A stretch of 64,000 bases of DNA from Candidatus Enterococcus moelleringii. Lineage in GTDB: Bacteria; Bacillota; Bacilli; Lactobacillales; Enterococcaceae. Below the pieces are notes generated by a model. It was not told the DNA's origin, did not search any database, and was given only the letters and a program-made list of their open reading frames with translations. Each line of letters starts with the position of its first letter. Positions within the stretch are counted from its first letter, which is position 1. Below are positions 8,445 to 16,857 of the stretch, piece by piece. Location: positions 20,662 to 84,661 of the forward strand of contig NZ_JAFREM010000021.1 in assembly GCF_017377575.1 (NCBI RefSeq). Direction: 5' to 3'. The translations under genes were made by a program, and so were the position numbers.

Positions 8445-9227
8445 TTACAAGCCTTCGTCGTCAACATCCTCTTCTTCAAAGAACAAGAAAAGATCGGTTA
8501 GAGAAAGCTGGGCTTTTTCTTCACCCTTTAAGTCTTTGACGATTTGTCCCTTTTGCATCACAATTAATCGGTTGCCGTAGTTTAAGGCGTCCTCCATTTT
8601 GTGAGTCACCATCAAACAGGTCAGCTGTTCTTCCTTGATCTTCTGATCAGTGACCTTCATTAATTGTTTTGCCGTTTTCGGGTCTAAAGCAGCAGTATGT
8701 TCATCTAGTAATAATAAGTCCGGTTTGGTTAAAGTAGCCATTAGCAGACTTAACGCCTGGCGCTGACCACCGGATAAGAAACCAGTCGGTGTATCCAAGT
8801 GATTTTCCAAGCCATTACCTACCTGGCTGCACAACTGAAAGTAGGCTTCCTTTTTCTGAGCCAGTTGACGTGAACGCAATGCCCGTTTTTGACCACGTTT
8901 TTCCGCCAAGCCCAGATTTTCGGCCACCGTCAAACGTGGTGCCGTGCCCATTTTTGGATCCTGGAACACGCGAGCGATGTAACTAGCGCGTTTTTCTTCT
9001 GATAACTTAGTGACATCGTTGCCCATTACTGAAACAGTGCCGCTGTCTAGCTGCATCGTGCCGGAAATACTATTGAACAAGGTACTTTTCCCGGCGCCGT
9101 TTCCACCTAGTACAGTAACAAATTCACCTGGCTGGATGGTTAAATCAACAGAGCGAAGAATTTGGCGTTTATCGCTGATACCGTTACGAATGGTTTTAGA
9201 TGCTTGTTTAATTTGTAAGGCTTCCAT
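8445..9227 (-). CDS. ABC transporter ATP-binding protein of a TrpXYZ-type importer
   Basis: This 260-residue nucleotide-binding subunit has Walker A GGNGAGKST (residues 41-49), the signature LSGGQRQ (151-157) and Walker B LLLLDE (171-176). It is the last gene of a three-gene operon with a permease (4 bp upstream) and an ABC_sub_bind-type binding protein. In streptococci and relatives this trio is predicted to import tryptophan because it is controlled by Trp-responsive leaders. Here a leader peptide with two Trp codons precedes the operon, which supports that role. Direct substrate evidence is absent, and related systems with other substrates exist. Confidence 0.88.
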   Translation of the reverse strand: MEALQIKQASKTIRNGISDKRQILRSVDLTIQPGEFVTVLGGNGAGKSTLFNSISGTMQLDSGTVSVMGNDVTKLSEEKRASYIARVFQDPKMGTAPRLTVAENLGLAEKRGQKRALRSRQLAQKKEAYFQLCSQVGNGLENHLDTPTGFLSGGQRQALSLLMATLTKPDLLLLDEHTAALDPKTAKQLMKVTDQKIKEEQLTCLMVTHKMEDALNYGNRLIVMQKGQIVKDLKGEEKAQLSLTDLFLFFEEEDVDDEGL

Positions 9228-9231
9228 CTTC

Positions 9232-10110
9232 TTACTCCTTTTCCAATCCAGTTTTTAAATTCAAGGCTTCTCTTAAACGCGGAATCATTAAGCAAATAGC
9301 TAGAATGATTGATGAGAAGATTTTCAAGTAAGTCGTATCGAGACCTAGCTTGATAATTAACAAAATCAGCAGCTGATAAATGACACTGCCCAGCACAACG
9401 GCAATTAAGCGTTCGCCGAAAGATAATTCTCCATACAATACTTCCCCAATGATGATCGAAGCCAAACCGATGACGATCACGCCGATCCCTTTTCCAATGT
9501 CGGCATAGCCGTCGTTTTGAGCGATTAAAGCACCCGACAACGCAATGACACCATTGGATAAAGTCAAACCGATCACCTTCATACGGTCAGTGTTAATGCC
9601 GATAGAACGAGCCATGTTTTCATTATCACCTGTGGCAATGTAGGCTTGTCCGAAATCAGTGAAAAAGAAGAACAATAATAATGCAATGATTAAGCTGACT
9701 GCAATTAACCCTAGAATTACAATATCAAAGTGATTCGGTAAATTTAATCCGGTAAGAAAATCCTGAATCTTTGGTTTGCCCAGCAGTGACAAATTTGGTG
9801 TCTGCATAATGAACAGCATCACGGAGTTCAAACCTGACATGACTAGAATTCCGGCTAAAATTACCGGAATCTTGCCTTTCGTGTAAAGCATACCGGTAAT
9901 AAATCCGGCACACATACCAGCGACAATTCCTAACAAGGTCGCTAGTATCGGATGTACGCCTTGGGTGATGGCAGTCACGCAGACTGCCCCACCTAAAGGA
10001 AAGGACCCTTCCGTTGTCATATCCGGGAAGTTTAAAATTCGATAGGTCATGAAAATCCCTAGACCTAAAATTGCCCATAAAAATCCTTGTCCAATTGCTG
10101 AAATGACCAT
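9232..10110 (-). CDS. ABC transporter permease of a TrpXYZ-type importer
   Basis: This 292-residue polytopic membrane protein begins MVISAIGQGFLWAILGLGIF. It has about eight hydrophobic segments and resembles the BPD_transp_2-like permeases found with ABC_sub_bind proteins. It forms the transmembrane pore of the importer and is encoded between the binding protein (3 bp gap) and the ATPase (4 bp gap), so all three are cotranslated. The tryptophan specificity is inferred from the operon leader, not from residues in this protein. Confidence 0.88.
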   Translation of the reverse strand: MVISAIGQGFLWAILGLGIFMTYRILNFPDMTTEGSFPLGGAVCVTAITQGVHPILATLLGIVAGMCAGFITGMLYTKGKIPVILAGILVMSGLNSVMLFIMQTPNLSLLGKPKIQDFLTGLNLPNHFDIVILGLIAVSLIIALLLFFFFTDFGQAYIATGDNENMARSIGINTDRMKVIGLTLSNGVIALSGALIAQNDGYADIGKGIGVIVIGLASIIIGEVLYGELSFGERLIAVVLGSVIYQLLILLIIKLGLDTTYLKIFSSIILAICLMIPRLREALNLKTGLEKE

Positions 10111-10113
10111 TTT

Positions 10114-11130
10114 TTATTCTCCTTCAACCATTGTTGCTTCTTTTTTAATATCTTCTGGAATTGTGATGCCTAGTTCGGCAGCTTTCTTTTCATTGATAAT
10201 CATTTCGCCGTAGTCGATAACATTGACTGGTGTATTGCCTGCATCCGTGTTGCCTCTTAATACATCCGCAGCCATTTTTCCTGTTTCCACACCTAAATCG
10301 AATTGATTTTGTCCGATTGTTGCAATACCGCCTTCAGTTACCATGTTGTCTACTGATACGAAGACTGGTGTTTTCGTTTTATCTGATTCATTAATAACCG
10401 TTTGGAACGCATTAGCAATAATGTTGTCCTGTGGTACATAGATAAAGTCATTTTCTTCTGCCGCTGATTGCGCTAGCTGGGCAATTTCATTACTTGAAGA
10501 TACGGCATAACGAGTAGCTTCGTAGCCTTGTTCTTGCGCCATTTTTTCAGCATTGTCAATTTGTGCTTGTGAGTTTTCTTCTGATGATGAGTACAACAAG
10601 GCGATTTTCTTCGCTTCTGGGAATAACGCTTTGATCAAGTCAAATTGTTGAGCAACGGGTGCCAAGTTGTTTACGCCGGTTACGTTGCCGCCAGGTTTTT
10701 CTAAACTTTCAACAAGGTCAGCGCCGACAGGGTCACTGATTGCACCCATGATAACGGGAATTTCTGACGTTCCGTTGGCTAAGGCTTTAGCAGCTGGTGT
10801 AGCAACACCGACTAAAACGTCTGAATCTTTGTTTAATAATTGCTGCGTCATGGTGTTCAGCTTGCTTTGGTCTCCTTGACCGTTTAAGAATTCAATGTTG
10901 ATGTTTTCGCCTTCAACAAAACCTTCTTGCTTCAAGCCTTCGATGACGCCATCAGAGATTTGATCCAATGATGGATGGCTGATAAATTGTAAAATCCCTA
11001 CGGTTTGCATTTCGTCGGTGCCTTCATCTGTTTCGGCTGTGTTTTGTCTTGAACCCATTTGATAAGCAAATACTCCAATTAATACGACTGCCAATGCAAT
11101 AATAGATCCGATAATCCCTTTGTTTTTCAT
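10114..11130 (-). CDS. ABC transporter substrate-binding protein (ABC_sub_bind family), TrpX-like
   Basis: This 338-residue extracytoplasmic binding protein has two Rossmann-like lobes. Typical stretches are TVGILQFISHPSLDQ and GQGDQSKLNTMTQQLL. I start it at the ATG at 11130, preceded by GGGGGAATT, because the longer reading from 11205 runs into the leader terminator region. The N-terminus (IIGSIIALAVVLIGVFAY) is a single hydrophobic helix without a lipobox Cys. The protein is therefore probably held by an uncleaved anchor rather than a lipid, which is unusual for a Gram-positive binding protein. It is the first structural gene downstream of the Trp leader peptide and two terminators, so its expected ligand is tryptophan or a related compound. 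Confidence 0.9.
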   Translation of the reverse strand: MKNKGIIGSIIALAVVLIGVFAYQMGSRQNTAETDEGTDEMQTVGILQFISHPSLDQISDGVIEGLKQEGFVEGENINIEFLNGQGDQSKLNTMTQQLLNKDSDVLVGVATPAAKALANGTSEIPVIMGAISDPVGADLVESLEKPGGNVTGVNNLAPVAQQFDLIKALFPEAKKIALLYSSSEENSQAQIDNAEKMAQEQGYEATRYAVSSSNEIAQLAQSAAEENDFIYVPQDNIIANAFQTVINESDKTKTPVFVSVDNMVTEGGIATIGQNQFDLGVETGKMAADVLRGNTDAGNTPVNVIDYGEMIINEKKAAELGITIPEDIKKEATMVEGE

Positions 11131-11193
11131 GATAATTCCCCCAAGTTTTTTAGTATGTGTATGATTGCGTTTGATTGCATGTGAATATAATAC

Positions 11194-11231
11194 GAAAAAA
11201 GGCAACTACCCCGAAATTCACGGTAGTTGCC
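11194..11231 (-). terminator. Second leader terminator of the trpXYZ-type operon
   Basis: The 10-bp GC-rich stem GGCAACTACC/GGTAGTTGCC (11201-11210 with 11222-11231) is followed on the minus strand by six T residues. It lies about 65 bp before the start of the binding-protein gene, downstream of the first attenuator terminator. Confidence 0.8.
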
Positions 11232-11241
11232 CCAAAATAGA

Positions 11242-11270
11242 CAAAAACCGCATAGATCTGCTCTATGCGG
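11242..11270 (-). terminator. Attenuator terminator of the trpXYZ-type leader
   Basis: The 9-bp perfect stem CCGCATAGA/TCTATGCGG (11262-11270 with 11248-11256) is followed by TTTTTG on the minus strand. Its left arm can instead pair with UAUCUAUGCG at 11293-11302, giving an antiterminator. Confidence 0.85.
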
Positions 11271-11292
11271 GAAACGACACAAAAAGTACCAG

Positions 11293-11358
11293 CGCATAGA
11301 TACACAATTTAGAGATAGTCTAAACGTTGTATCTATGAAGTGAATTCATAAACACAAC
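11293..11358 (-). promoter_or_regulatory. Five-segment competing RNA structure of the Trp attenuator
   Basis: Segment A (11347-11358) begins directly after the leader stop codon. It can pair over 12 positions with segment B (11326-11337). B can instead pair with C (11293-11305), C with D (the left arm of the terminator), and D with E. A ribosome stalled at the first Trp codon leaves A free: A:B forms, C is released and C:D prevents termination. A ribosome that reaches the stop codon covers A, giving B:C and the D:E terminator. The leader codons themselves (11360-11368) offer a further weaker partner for C. All pairings were read by eye. Confidence 0.7.
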
Positions 11359-11415
11359 TTATCTACGCCAGTTTTGCCAGCTATTCAATTGAACGGATAA
11401 GTTTGTTTTCAACAT
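11359..11415 (-). CDS. Trp leader peptide of the trpXYZ-type operon
   Basis: This 18-codon ORF encodes MLKTNLSVQLNSWQNWRR followed by TAA, with Trp codons at positions 13 and 16. AAGGAG lies at normal distance upstream of its ATG, and a TTGACA/TAGACT promoter lies about 35 bp further up. Competing hairpins and two terminators separate it from the transporter genes. Two Trp codons in 18 is far above chance for a rare amino acid. The inferred function is to sense charged tRNA-Trp by ribosome stalling. The M-x-K-T...Q-L-N framework is shared with the Phe/Tyr leader upstream of aroC, 3 kb away. Confidence 0.78.
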   Translation of the reverse strand: MLKTNLSVQLNSWQNWRR

Positions 11416-11445
11416 GAATGTCACTCCTTCTTTGATATTGACAAT

Positions 11446-11474
11446 AGTCTACCGAAAAATCGGATAGCTGTCAA
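11446..11474 (-). promoter_or_regulatory. Promoter of the trpXYZ-type operon
   Basis: On the minus strand a perfect TTGACA (11469-11474) and TAGACT (11446-11451) are separated by 17 bp. They lie about 30 bp upstream of the leader peptide start. Confidence 0.88.
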
Positions 11475-11504
11475 CGGTATTTATTAAAAAAAGATGAACT
11501 TATT

Positions 11505-12080
11505 TTAGTTATTCTCATTTTTGGCTTTTAAACGCCACATTGGCAAGCGGTTCAGCTCAGGAATGAATTCCGTATTTAAGTCGGACAGCTCTTCTACTAC
11601 AAAACGATTCTTTTCCTGCCCTTTTTGGAAGAAAACAAACGTTACCTTGGTTGGATCGATATTGTACTCTTCAGCAATCCGGCTGCTGTTATAAACCAGC
11701 GGATAATAATAAAAGGTCCGGTTCAGCTCTTCTTCCTGCTTCGGTGTATCTAAAATATTTAATACATTTTCAAAGGAGCCGCCATGGGGCTGGGCAAACA
11801 TCACTGAAATTGCCGGGCTGTCCTTAATCGTTTGATCACTTTCGCCGTATACAAAAGGAATAATATGGTCGGACTGGATTGTTTGGTTCACCAGGGTATC
11901 CAGCTCATCCTGGCGCACACTCTTTTGAGCATAACCAACTGTTACCGAAAAGAGAATCGAAAAAATGAGCAGACTCGCTGCAATCATCAATGATTTCTTT
12001 TCATTTTCAGATACGGCTTCGATAAACAGCTGCCACCCAGCAGTCAATCTGTTTTTAACCGTCACCAAAAAATTCTTCAT
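11505..12080 (-). CDS. Membrane-anchored protein of unknown function
   Basis: This 191-residue protein has one membrane helix (about residues 32-50, IAASLLIFSILFSVTVGYA) after a cytoplasmic N-terminus. An extracellular domain of about 140 residues follows. The outer domain contains no cysteine and no motif I recognise. The stretch from YYYPLVYNSSRIAEEYNIDP to KNRFVVEEL is loosely thioredoxin-fold-like, but I would not assign it. AGGAGGTAAGAAG precedes the ATG. It is divergent from the PEPCK-like gene and transcribed alone, just upstream of the Trp leader promoter. No regulation or partner can be inferred. Confidence 0.7.
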   Translation of the reverse strand: MKNFLVTVKNRLTAGWQLFIEAVSENEKKSLMIAASLLIFSILFSVTVGYAQKSVRQDELDTLVNQTIQSDHIIPFVYGESDQTIKDSPAISVMFAQPHGGSFENVLNILDTPKQEEELNRTFYYYPLVYNSSRIAEEYNIDPTKVTFVFFQKGQEKNRFVVEELSDLNTEFIPELNRLPMWRLKAKNENN

Positions 12081-12249
12081 CTTCTTACCTCCTGCGTTCT
12101 ATTATATAGCTTCCCACAAGCCTTGACTAGTTTTATATCAATGAAAGAAATTGGCAGTCCATTAATGTTTTTTTAAGATTTGTACCGAAAAGTTTTTAAT
12201 GCTATTATAATATTGTAGAATTTATAGATTTTATAGAGGAGGACGCCAC

Positions 12250-13923
12250 ATGAGCAGCATTCAGTTTTTTAAACAGACCGAGATTACCGACAAGAACCCT
12301 ATTTTTTCAGTCACCCGTACAATTATTGAAACCGCTTTTTATGGAAACAATGTCACGCAAGTTTCATCCTTATCTGAGGCGTATCATTTAGCAAAAAAAG
12401 CCCCAGATGTGATTGTCACTGATTTACCTGTTAGACACACCGAAGAACTAGGATTACCTAGCGACACGAAAGTGCTGGTTTCCAGCGATGGAGAGATCGT
12501 TGGTCGGACAGCCGCAGCGCGGCGCGTGATTGGCCACGCAGGAATCGACGAAGCTTACCACGATAAATTATTGCGGGAAGCTGTTTTCCAAGTAGGTACA
12601 AAAGAGTGTTACAGCGGAGATGTGTATGTTGGCTTAGACAAAGAGTTTACCATGCAAGCCCACATCCTGTTGCCGAAAGAATACGCCGCGAATTTATATA
12701 CTTATTTACTAAATTTCCAAATTGTCCAAGAAGCCTTAGGTTTTTATGCTAATTCTGATCCGATTCCAGAAGGAGATATCTTTGTGTTGGCCGATCCAGA
12801 CTGGTCACATCCTGATTTCCCACATGGGTTGGTTTTAGTGGACTCTGAGCATAATTGTGCCGCGGTCTTAGGACTACGCTATTTTGGTGAATTGAAAAAA
12901 GCAACCTTGACCTTAGCTTGGGCTGCTGCACATCGCAACGGATTTATCGCTTGCCACGGTGGAATGAAGCAATACGCTACTTCAACAGGCAACTACACGA
13001 TGGCTGCTTTTGGTTTGTCCGGGTCTGGTAAATCAACGATTACCTTGGCAAAACACGATGGCAAATATGCGATCAAGGTACTGCATGATGATGCCTTTGT
13101 AATCTCTAAGGAAAAATGCTCCACTACTGCCTTGGAACCATCTTACTTTGATAAAACACAAGATTATCCTAGCAGCAGCGAAGAATTAAGTCATGTTGTT
13201 ACTGCGCAAAATGTCGGGGTAACTTTAAACGAAAATGGCGAAAAAGTTTTAGTAACCGAAGATATCCGTAATGGTAACGGACGCAGTATCAAGAGCCGAT
13301 ATGCCACTGAGAATCGAGTGGACCATCTGTCCGAAAACGTCGACGGTATTTTCTGGATTATGAAGGATGACAGTCTACCACCTGTTGTCAAAATAAATGA
13401 TCCTTGCTTAGCTGCAATTTTTGGGGTAACTTTAGCAACCAAACGTTCTACCGCTGAAAATATCGTTAAGGCGAAGGCCAATGTCGATCAGCTGGTAATT
13501 GAACCATTTGCCAATCCTTTCCGCAGCTATCCATTAGGAGAAGACTATCAAGACTTCCTGGAGCTGTTCCAAAAAGGGCAAACGGATTGCTATATCTTGA
13601 ATACCGGGGTCTATGAAGACAACGACGTAACACCGAAGCATACCTTATCTTCAATTGAAAAAATTGTAGAAGGTACAGCTGAGTTCAAGACCTTTGGACC
13701 GTTAAAAGACTTGTCTTACTTGCCGATTGAAGGGCATGAACCGCCGTTCGAAAGTGCCGAGTATATTGAGAAGTTGATTGGCCGGATTGAAACTCGTCTA
13801 TCCTTCATTCAAAAACGTAAAACAATCAACGAAGGCTACGATCGTCTGCCAAATGAGGCAGAAAAACAGTTGCTGCAGCTTTTAGAAGAGCTGGCAGCCT
13901 ATAAAGATTCTCTAACGAACTAA
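12250..13923 (+). CDS. ATP-type phosphoenolpyruvate carboxykinase family protein
   Basis: This 557-residue protein is close in length to ATP-dependent PEPCK (about 540). The P-loop FGLSGSGKST is at about 254-263, and HDDAFVI (about 280) takes the place of the kinase-2 metal site. A stretch near residue 345 (SIKSRYATENRVDHL) resembles the arginine-bearing active-site strand. PEPCK interconverts oxaloacetate and phosphoenolpyruvate with ATP in the cytoplasm. The family match is clear from the P-loop and overall order. However, several motifs differ from the E. coli enzyme, so the exact reaction is less certain. GAGGAGGACGCCAC precedes the ATG. A strong terminator follows at 13938-13971, so the gene is monocistronic. 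Confidence 0.8.
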   Translation: MSSIQFFKQTEITDKNPIFSVTRTIIETAFYGNNVTQVSSLSEAYHLAKKAPDVIVTDLPVRHTEELGLPSDTKVLVSSDGEIVGRTAAARRVIGHAGIDEAYHDKLLREAVFQVGTKECYSGDVYVGLDKEFTMQAHILLPKEYAANLYTYLLNFQIVQEALGFYANSDPIPEGDIFVLADPDWSHPDFPHGLVLVDSEHNCAAVLGLRYFGELKKATLTLAWAAAHRNGFIACHGGMKQYATSTGNYTMAAFGLSGSGKSTITLAKHDGKYAIKVLHDDAFVISKEKCSTTALEPSYFDKTQDYPSSSEELSHVVTAQNVGVTLNENGEKVLVTEDIRNGNGRSIKSRYATENRVDHLSENVDGIFWIMKDDSLPPVVKINDPCLAAIFGVTLATKRSTAENIVKAKANVDQLVIEPFANPFRSYPLGEDYQDFLELFQKGQTDCYILNTGVYEDNDVTPKHTLSSIEKIVEGTAEFKTFGPLKDLSYLPIEGHEPPFESAEYIEKLIGRIETRLSFIQKRKTINEGYDRLPNEAEKQLLQLLEELAAYKDSLTN

Positions 13924-13937
13924 GCCAAAGCGGCTTT

Positions 13938-13971
13938 GCCAGTGACAACTATTGGTCACTGGCGTTTTTTT
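13938..13971 (+). terminator. Terminator of the PEPCK-like gene
   Basis: The 9-bp perfect stem GCCAGTGAC/GTCACTGGC (13938-13946 with 13955-13963) is followed by seven T residues. A TATAAT at 13975-13980 directly behind it probably belongs to the promoter of the next gene. Confidence 0.88.
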
Positions 13972-14012
13972 CGTTATAATAGAGACATTACGAAAAGAAA
14001 CGAGGGAAAAAG

Positions 14013-15716
14013 ATGTCATTTGACGGAGTTTTTACCCATGCAATGGTGAATGAACTGCGGGCCTCTTTATTAAGCGGTCGGATTTCGAAAATTCACCAAC
14101 CATATGAAAATGAAGTAGTTTTAGTGATTCGTTCACAAGGAAAGAATCACCGGCTGCTGCTTTCGGCGCATCCCAGCTATGCCCGGATTCAGCTGACGGA
14201 GATTGCCTACCAAAATCCTGATACCCCACCGAATTTTGCCATGATGCTGCGCAAACATTTAGAAGGTGCCATTTTAGAAGATATTCAACAAATGGAAAAC
14301 GATCGGGTGGTCCATTTTACCTTTACCAAACGCAATGAGTTAGGCGATTTGCAAGGTATCCAGCTGATTGTTGAGCTGATGGGACGGCATTCAACGATTA
14401 TTTTACTGAACAGTGAAACTGGAAAAATTTTGGATGCCATTAAGCACGTCGGCCATTCCCAAAATACCTACCGCTTGATTTTGCCCGGCAGTGAATACAT
14501 CACGCCCCCTAAACAGGAGCAGCAAAATCCGTTTACAGCAACGAAAGAAAGTGTTTTTCATCTCCTTTCTACCGCTGAAGAACTAAACGGCAAATATTTG
14601 CAGCAGCAATTTCAAGGCTTAGGTCGTGACACCGCTGACGAGCTGGCCTATCGTTTAAACGAAAATCCTAACGAGAAGATGACGGTTTGGCAAAGCTTCT
14701 GGCAAGATGTCGCTGATAATTTGCAGCCAACCTTAGGCTTGAAAAACGACAAAGAATTTTTTGCTCCACTGCTGTTTGAAACTTTATCTGAACCAGTAGA
14801 GTACCCTACTTTGAGTTTATTGCTGGATGCTTTCTACGGCGAAAAAGCCGAAAAAGATCGCGTGAAGCAGTTAGGCAATGAACTGATTCGTCGCGTAGAA
14901 AATGAAATCAAACGGAACCAAACTAAGTTGGAAAAACGTCAGAAAACCTTGAAGGATTCAGAAAACGCTGAGGAATTTCGTCGCGATGGTGAGCTGTTGA
15001 CTACCTTTATGACCCAAGTTCCCCGCGGTGCAGAATCAGTGGACTTGGCGAATTATTATGATGAAGATCGAATGATTACCATTCGGTTGAATCCAGCTTT
15101 GACGCCAAACCAAAACGCCCAGAAATATTTCCAGCGTTATCAAAAGCTGAAAAATGCCGTGAAATTGATTTACAAACAAATCGATGAAGCCAAAGAAGAA
15201 TTAGCTTATTTGGAATCGATCCTGGCTCAGCTGGAAATCGCCGGACCAATGGATATTGAAGTCATTAAAGAAGAATTAGTGGCTAGCGGCTATTTGAAGA
15301 AAAAGAAAAGTAAGAAAAATCGCAAGCAGGCCCCTTCACAGCCTGAGACGTTTTACGCTAGTGATGGCACGCAAATTTTAGTAGGTAAAAATAACCTGCA
15401 AAACGATCAGCTGACCTTGAAAAAAGCTCGCAAAACCGATATCTGGCTCCATGCCAAAAATATCCCTGGTTCTCACGTGATCATCAAAGACGATGACCCA
15501 ACTGAAGAAACCTTGCTGGAAGCAGCTGAGTTAGCTGCCTACTTCTCTAAGTTTCGCCAATCGGCCCAGGTTCCAGTGGATTATGTAGCAGTTAAGCATG
15601 TTCACAAGCCAAATGGCGCCAAACCGGGATTTGTGATTTATGAAAATCAAAAAACATTGTATGTAACACCGGAAGAAGCAACCGTTGAAGCGTTAAGAAA
15701 AGCGCCTCAAAGCTAA
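14013..15716 (+). CDS. rqcH: NFACT-family ribosome quality control factor (fibronectin-binding protein-like)
   Basis: This 567-residue homologue of Bacillus RqcH, eukaryotic NEMF/Rqc2 and streptococcal PavA/enterococcal EfbA has the expected domain order. The order is NFACT-N (1-about 220), helical and coiled-coil region (about 280-430, with a Lys-rich KKKKSKKNRK near 430), then NFACT-R (about 450-550, DIWLHAKNIPGSHVIIK). The Asp97-Arg98 pair needed for alanine tailing in Bacillus RqcH falls at exactly D97-R98 here. The expected role is to bind obstructed 50S subunits and add C-terminal Ala tails to stalled chains. A surface adhesin role has been reported for relatives. It is monocistronic and convergent with the AI-2E-type gene. 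Confidence 0.92.
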   Translation: MSFDGVFTHAMVNELRASLLSGRISKIHQPYENEVVLVIRSQGKNHRLLLSAHPSYARIQLTEIAYQNPDTPPNFAMMLRKHLEGAILEDIQQMENDRVVHFTFTKRNELGDLQGIQLIVELMGRHSTIILLNSETGKILDAIKHVGHSQNTYRLILPGSEYITPPKQEQQNPFTATKESVFHLLSTAEELNGKYLQQQFQGLGRDTADELAYRLNENPNEKMTVWQSFWQDVADNLQPTLGLKNDKEFFAPLLFETLSEPVEYPTLSLLLDAFYGEKAEKDRVKQLGNELIRRVENEIKRNQTKLEKRQKTLKDSENAEEFRRDGELLTTFMTQVPRGAESVDLANYYDEDRMITIRLNPALTPNQNAQKYFQRYQKLKNAVKLIYKQIDEAKEELAYLESILAQLEIAGPMDIEVIKEELVASGYLKKKKSKKNRKQAPSQPETFYASDGTQILVGKNNLQNDQLTLKKARKTDIWLHAKNIPGSHVIIKDDDPTEETLLEAAELAAYFSKFRQSAQVPVDYVAVKHVHKPNGAKPGFVIYENQKTLYVTPEEATVEALRKAPQS

Positions 15717-15737
15717 ATTTGATTGCAATCCAGACAT

Positions 15738-15775
15738 GAAAAAGAACCAAGGGAATTAATTTTCCTTTGGTTCTT
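15738..15775 (-). terminator. Terminator overlapping the end of the AI-2E family gene
   Basis: AAGAACCAA pairs with TTGGTTCTT (15742-15750 with 15767-15775), with further partial pairing inside and a T-run on the minus strand at its left end. The stop codon of the gene lies in the loop. It also separates this gene from the convergent rqcH. Confidence 0.7.
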
Positions 15776-16772
15776 GTTTGACTTGGACATGAATGACCTC
15801 TAAGAAAAAGGTGAAAATCGGAATTCCGACAATCAATCCCCAAACTCCTAAGAAGCGTTCACTCAAGAGTAAAATAACAAACGTGTAGAAGATCGGCAGT
15901 TTAGTGCGACTGGACATCAGCTTCGGATTTAAGATATAAGACTCGATTACGTGAACCGCCAGCACCAGCAACACAACATAAAAGACTGTCTGCAAACCGT
16001 TAATCGAATACGCAATCAGCGTCAACGGTACAAAGGAAATAATCACCCCAGCCACTGGGATCAGGCTCAAAAAGAAAATCATAATAGCCAAGGATGGCAG
16101 CTGACCAAATCCAATCAACGCGAGACCAGCAATTGTAATGGTCGTATTCACCAATGCAATCACCAATTGAACCTCCAACACCACTCCAAATGTTTCAGTA
16201 AAAATCTTAGCAAAGTAATAGACATCCTGGAAAAACCAAGCATAATCACTACTTAAAAAATGGCGAGAAAACTGAAAGGTTCGTTCTTTTTCGATCATAA
16301 AGAAAAAGCTCAGCAGAAATGACATAAAGAAGGAAACCGCAATCCGGCCCACATTTTGCAGCTGCTGAAAGATAATCCCCGCACCGCTCTCCAATTTATC
16401 CTGCCAATTATGGGTTTCAAAATACTTGGACAAATAGTCTGTGACCCCGGAGGAATCAAACTCCGCGTGACGGTAAAAGTGCAGCAGTGAATTGTAAGTC
16501 TGGATCGCTTGCTGAGCTAAAATCGTCGCATAACGAGAAAACAGCAAGTACAACAGAAAGACCACAACAAGATACAAGCCAATCGTCGCCGCCATATGAG
16601 GCAGCTTTAAATACCGATTCAACAGCTTCACGATTTTTGATGATAGATAAGTAAAAATAAAGGTCAGTAAGGCAATCGAAATAAACGATCGCGATAGATA
16701 AACAACTAGAATTAGGACTGCCAGTACAACGAAACGCCGCAGTCGGATGTTTTCCACAAACTTTTGATACAT
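15756..16772 (-). CDS. AI-2E family transporter (YdiK/PerM-like membrane protein)
   Basis: This 338-residue polytopic protein has about seven hydrophobic helices. The C-terminal half contains FFLSLIPVAGVIISFVPL, typical of the AI-2E/PerM family. Family members have been linked to autoinducer export or ion transport, but the substrate is generally unknown. I start it at the ATG at 16772 because GGAGG lies 7 nt upstream of it. The longer open frame up to 16916 overlaps the neighbouring gene and has no ribosome site. It lies downstream of the immunity gene on the same strand with an 85-bp gap containing promoter-like sequence. Confidence 0.85.
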   Translation of the reverse strand: MYQKFVENIRLRRFVVLAVLILVVYLSRSFISIALLTFIFTYLSSKIVKLLNRYLKLPHMAATIGLYLVVVFLLYLLFSRYATILAQQAIQTYNSLLHFYRHAEFDSSGVTDYLSKYFETHNWQDKLESGAGIIFQQLQNVGRIAVSFFMSFLLSFFFMIEKERTFQFSRHFLSSDYAWFFQDVYYFAKIFTETFGVVLEVQLVIALVNTTITIAGLALIGFGQLPSLAIMIFFLSLIPVAGVIISFVPLTLIAYSINGLQTVFYVVLLVLAVHVIESYILNPKLMSSRTKLPIFYTFVILLLSERFLGVWGLIVGIPIFTFFLEVIHVQVKQEPKEN

Positions 16773-16857
16773 ACGCATCCCTCCACTGCTTTCCAATATA
16801 CCATTAAAGCCTTTTTTAGGCTCAGTATAAGCATTCGCAGGAGGACTGCAGAAAACG

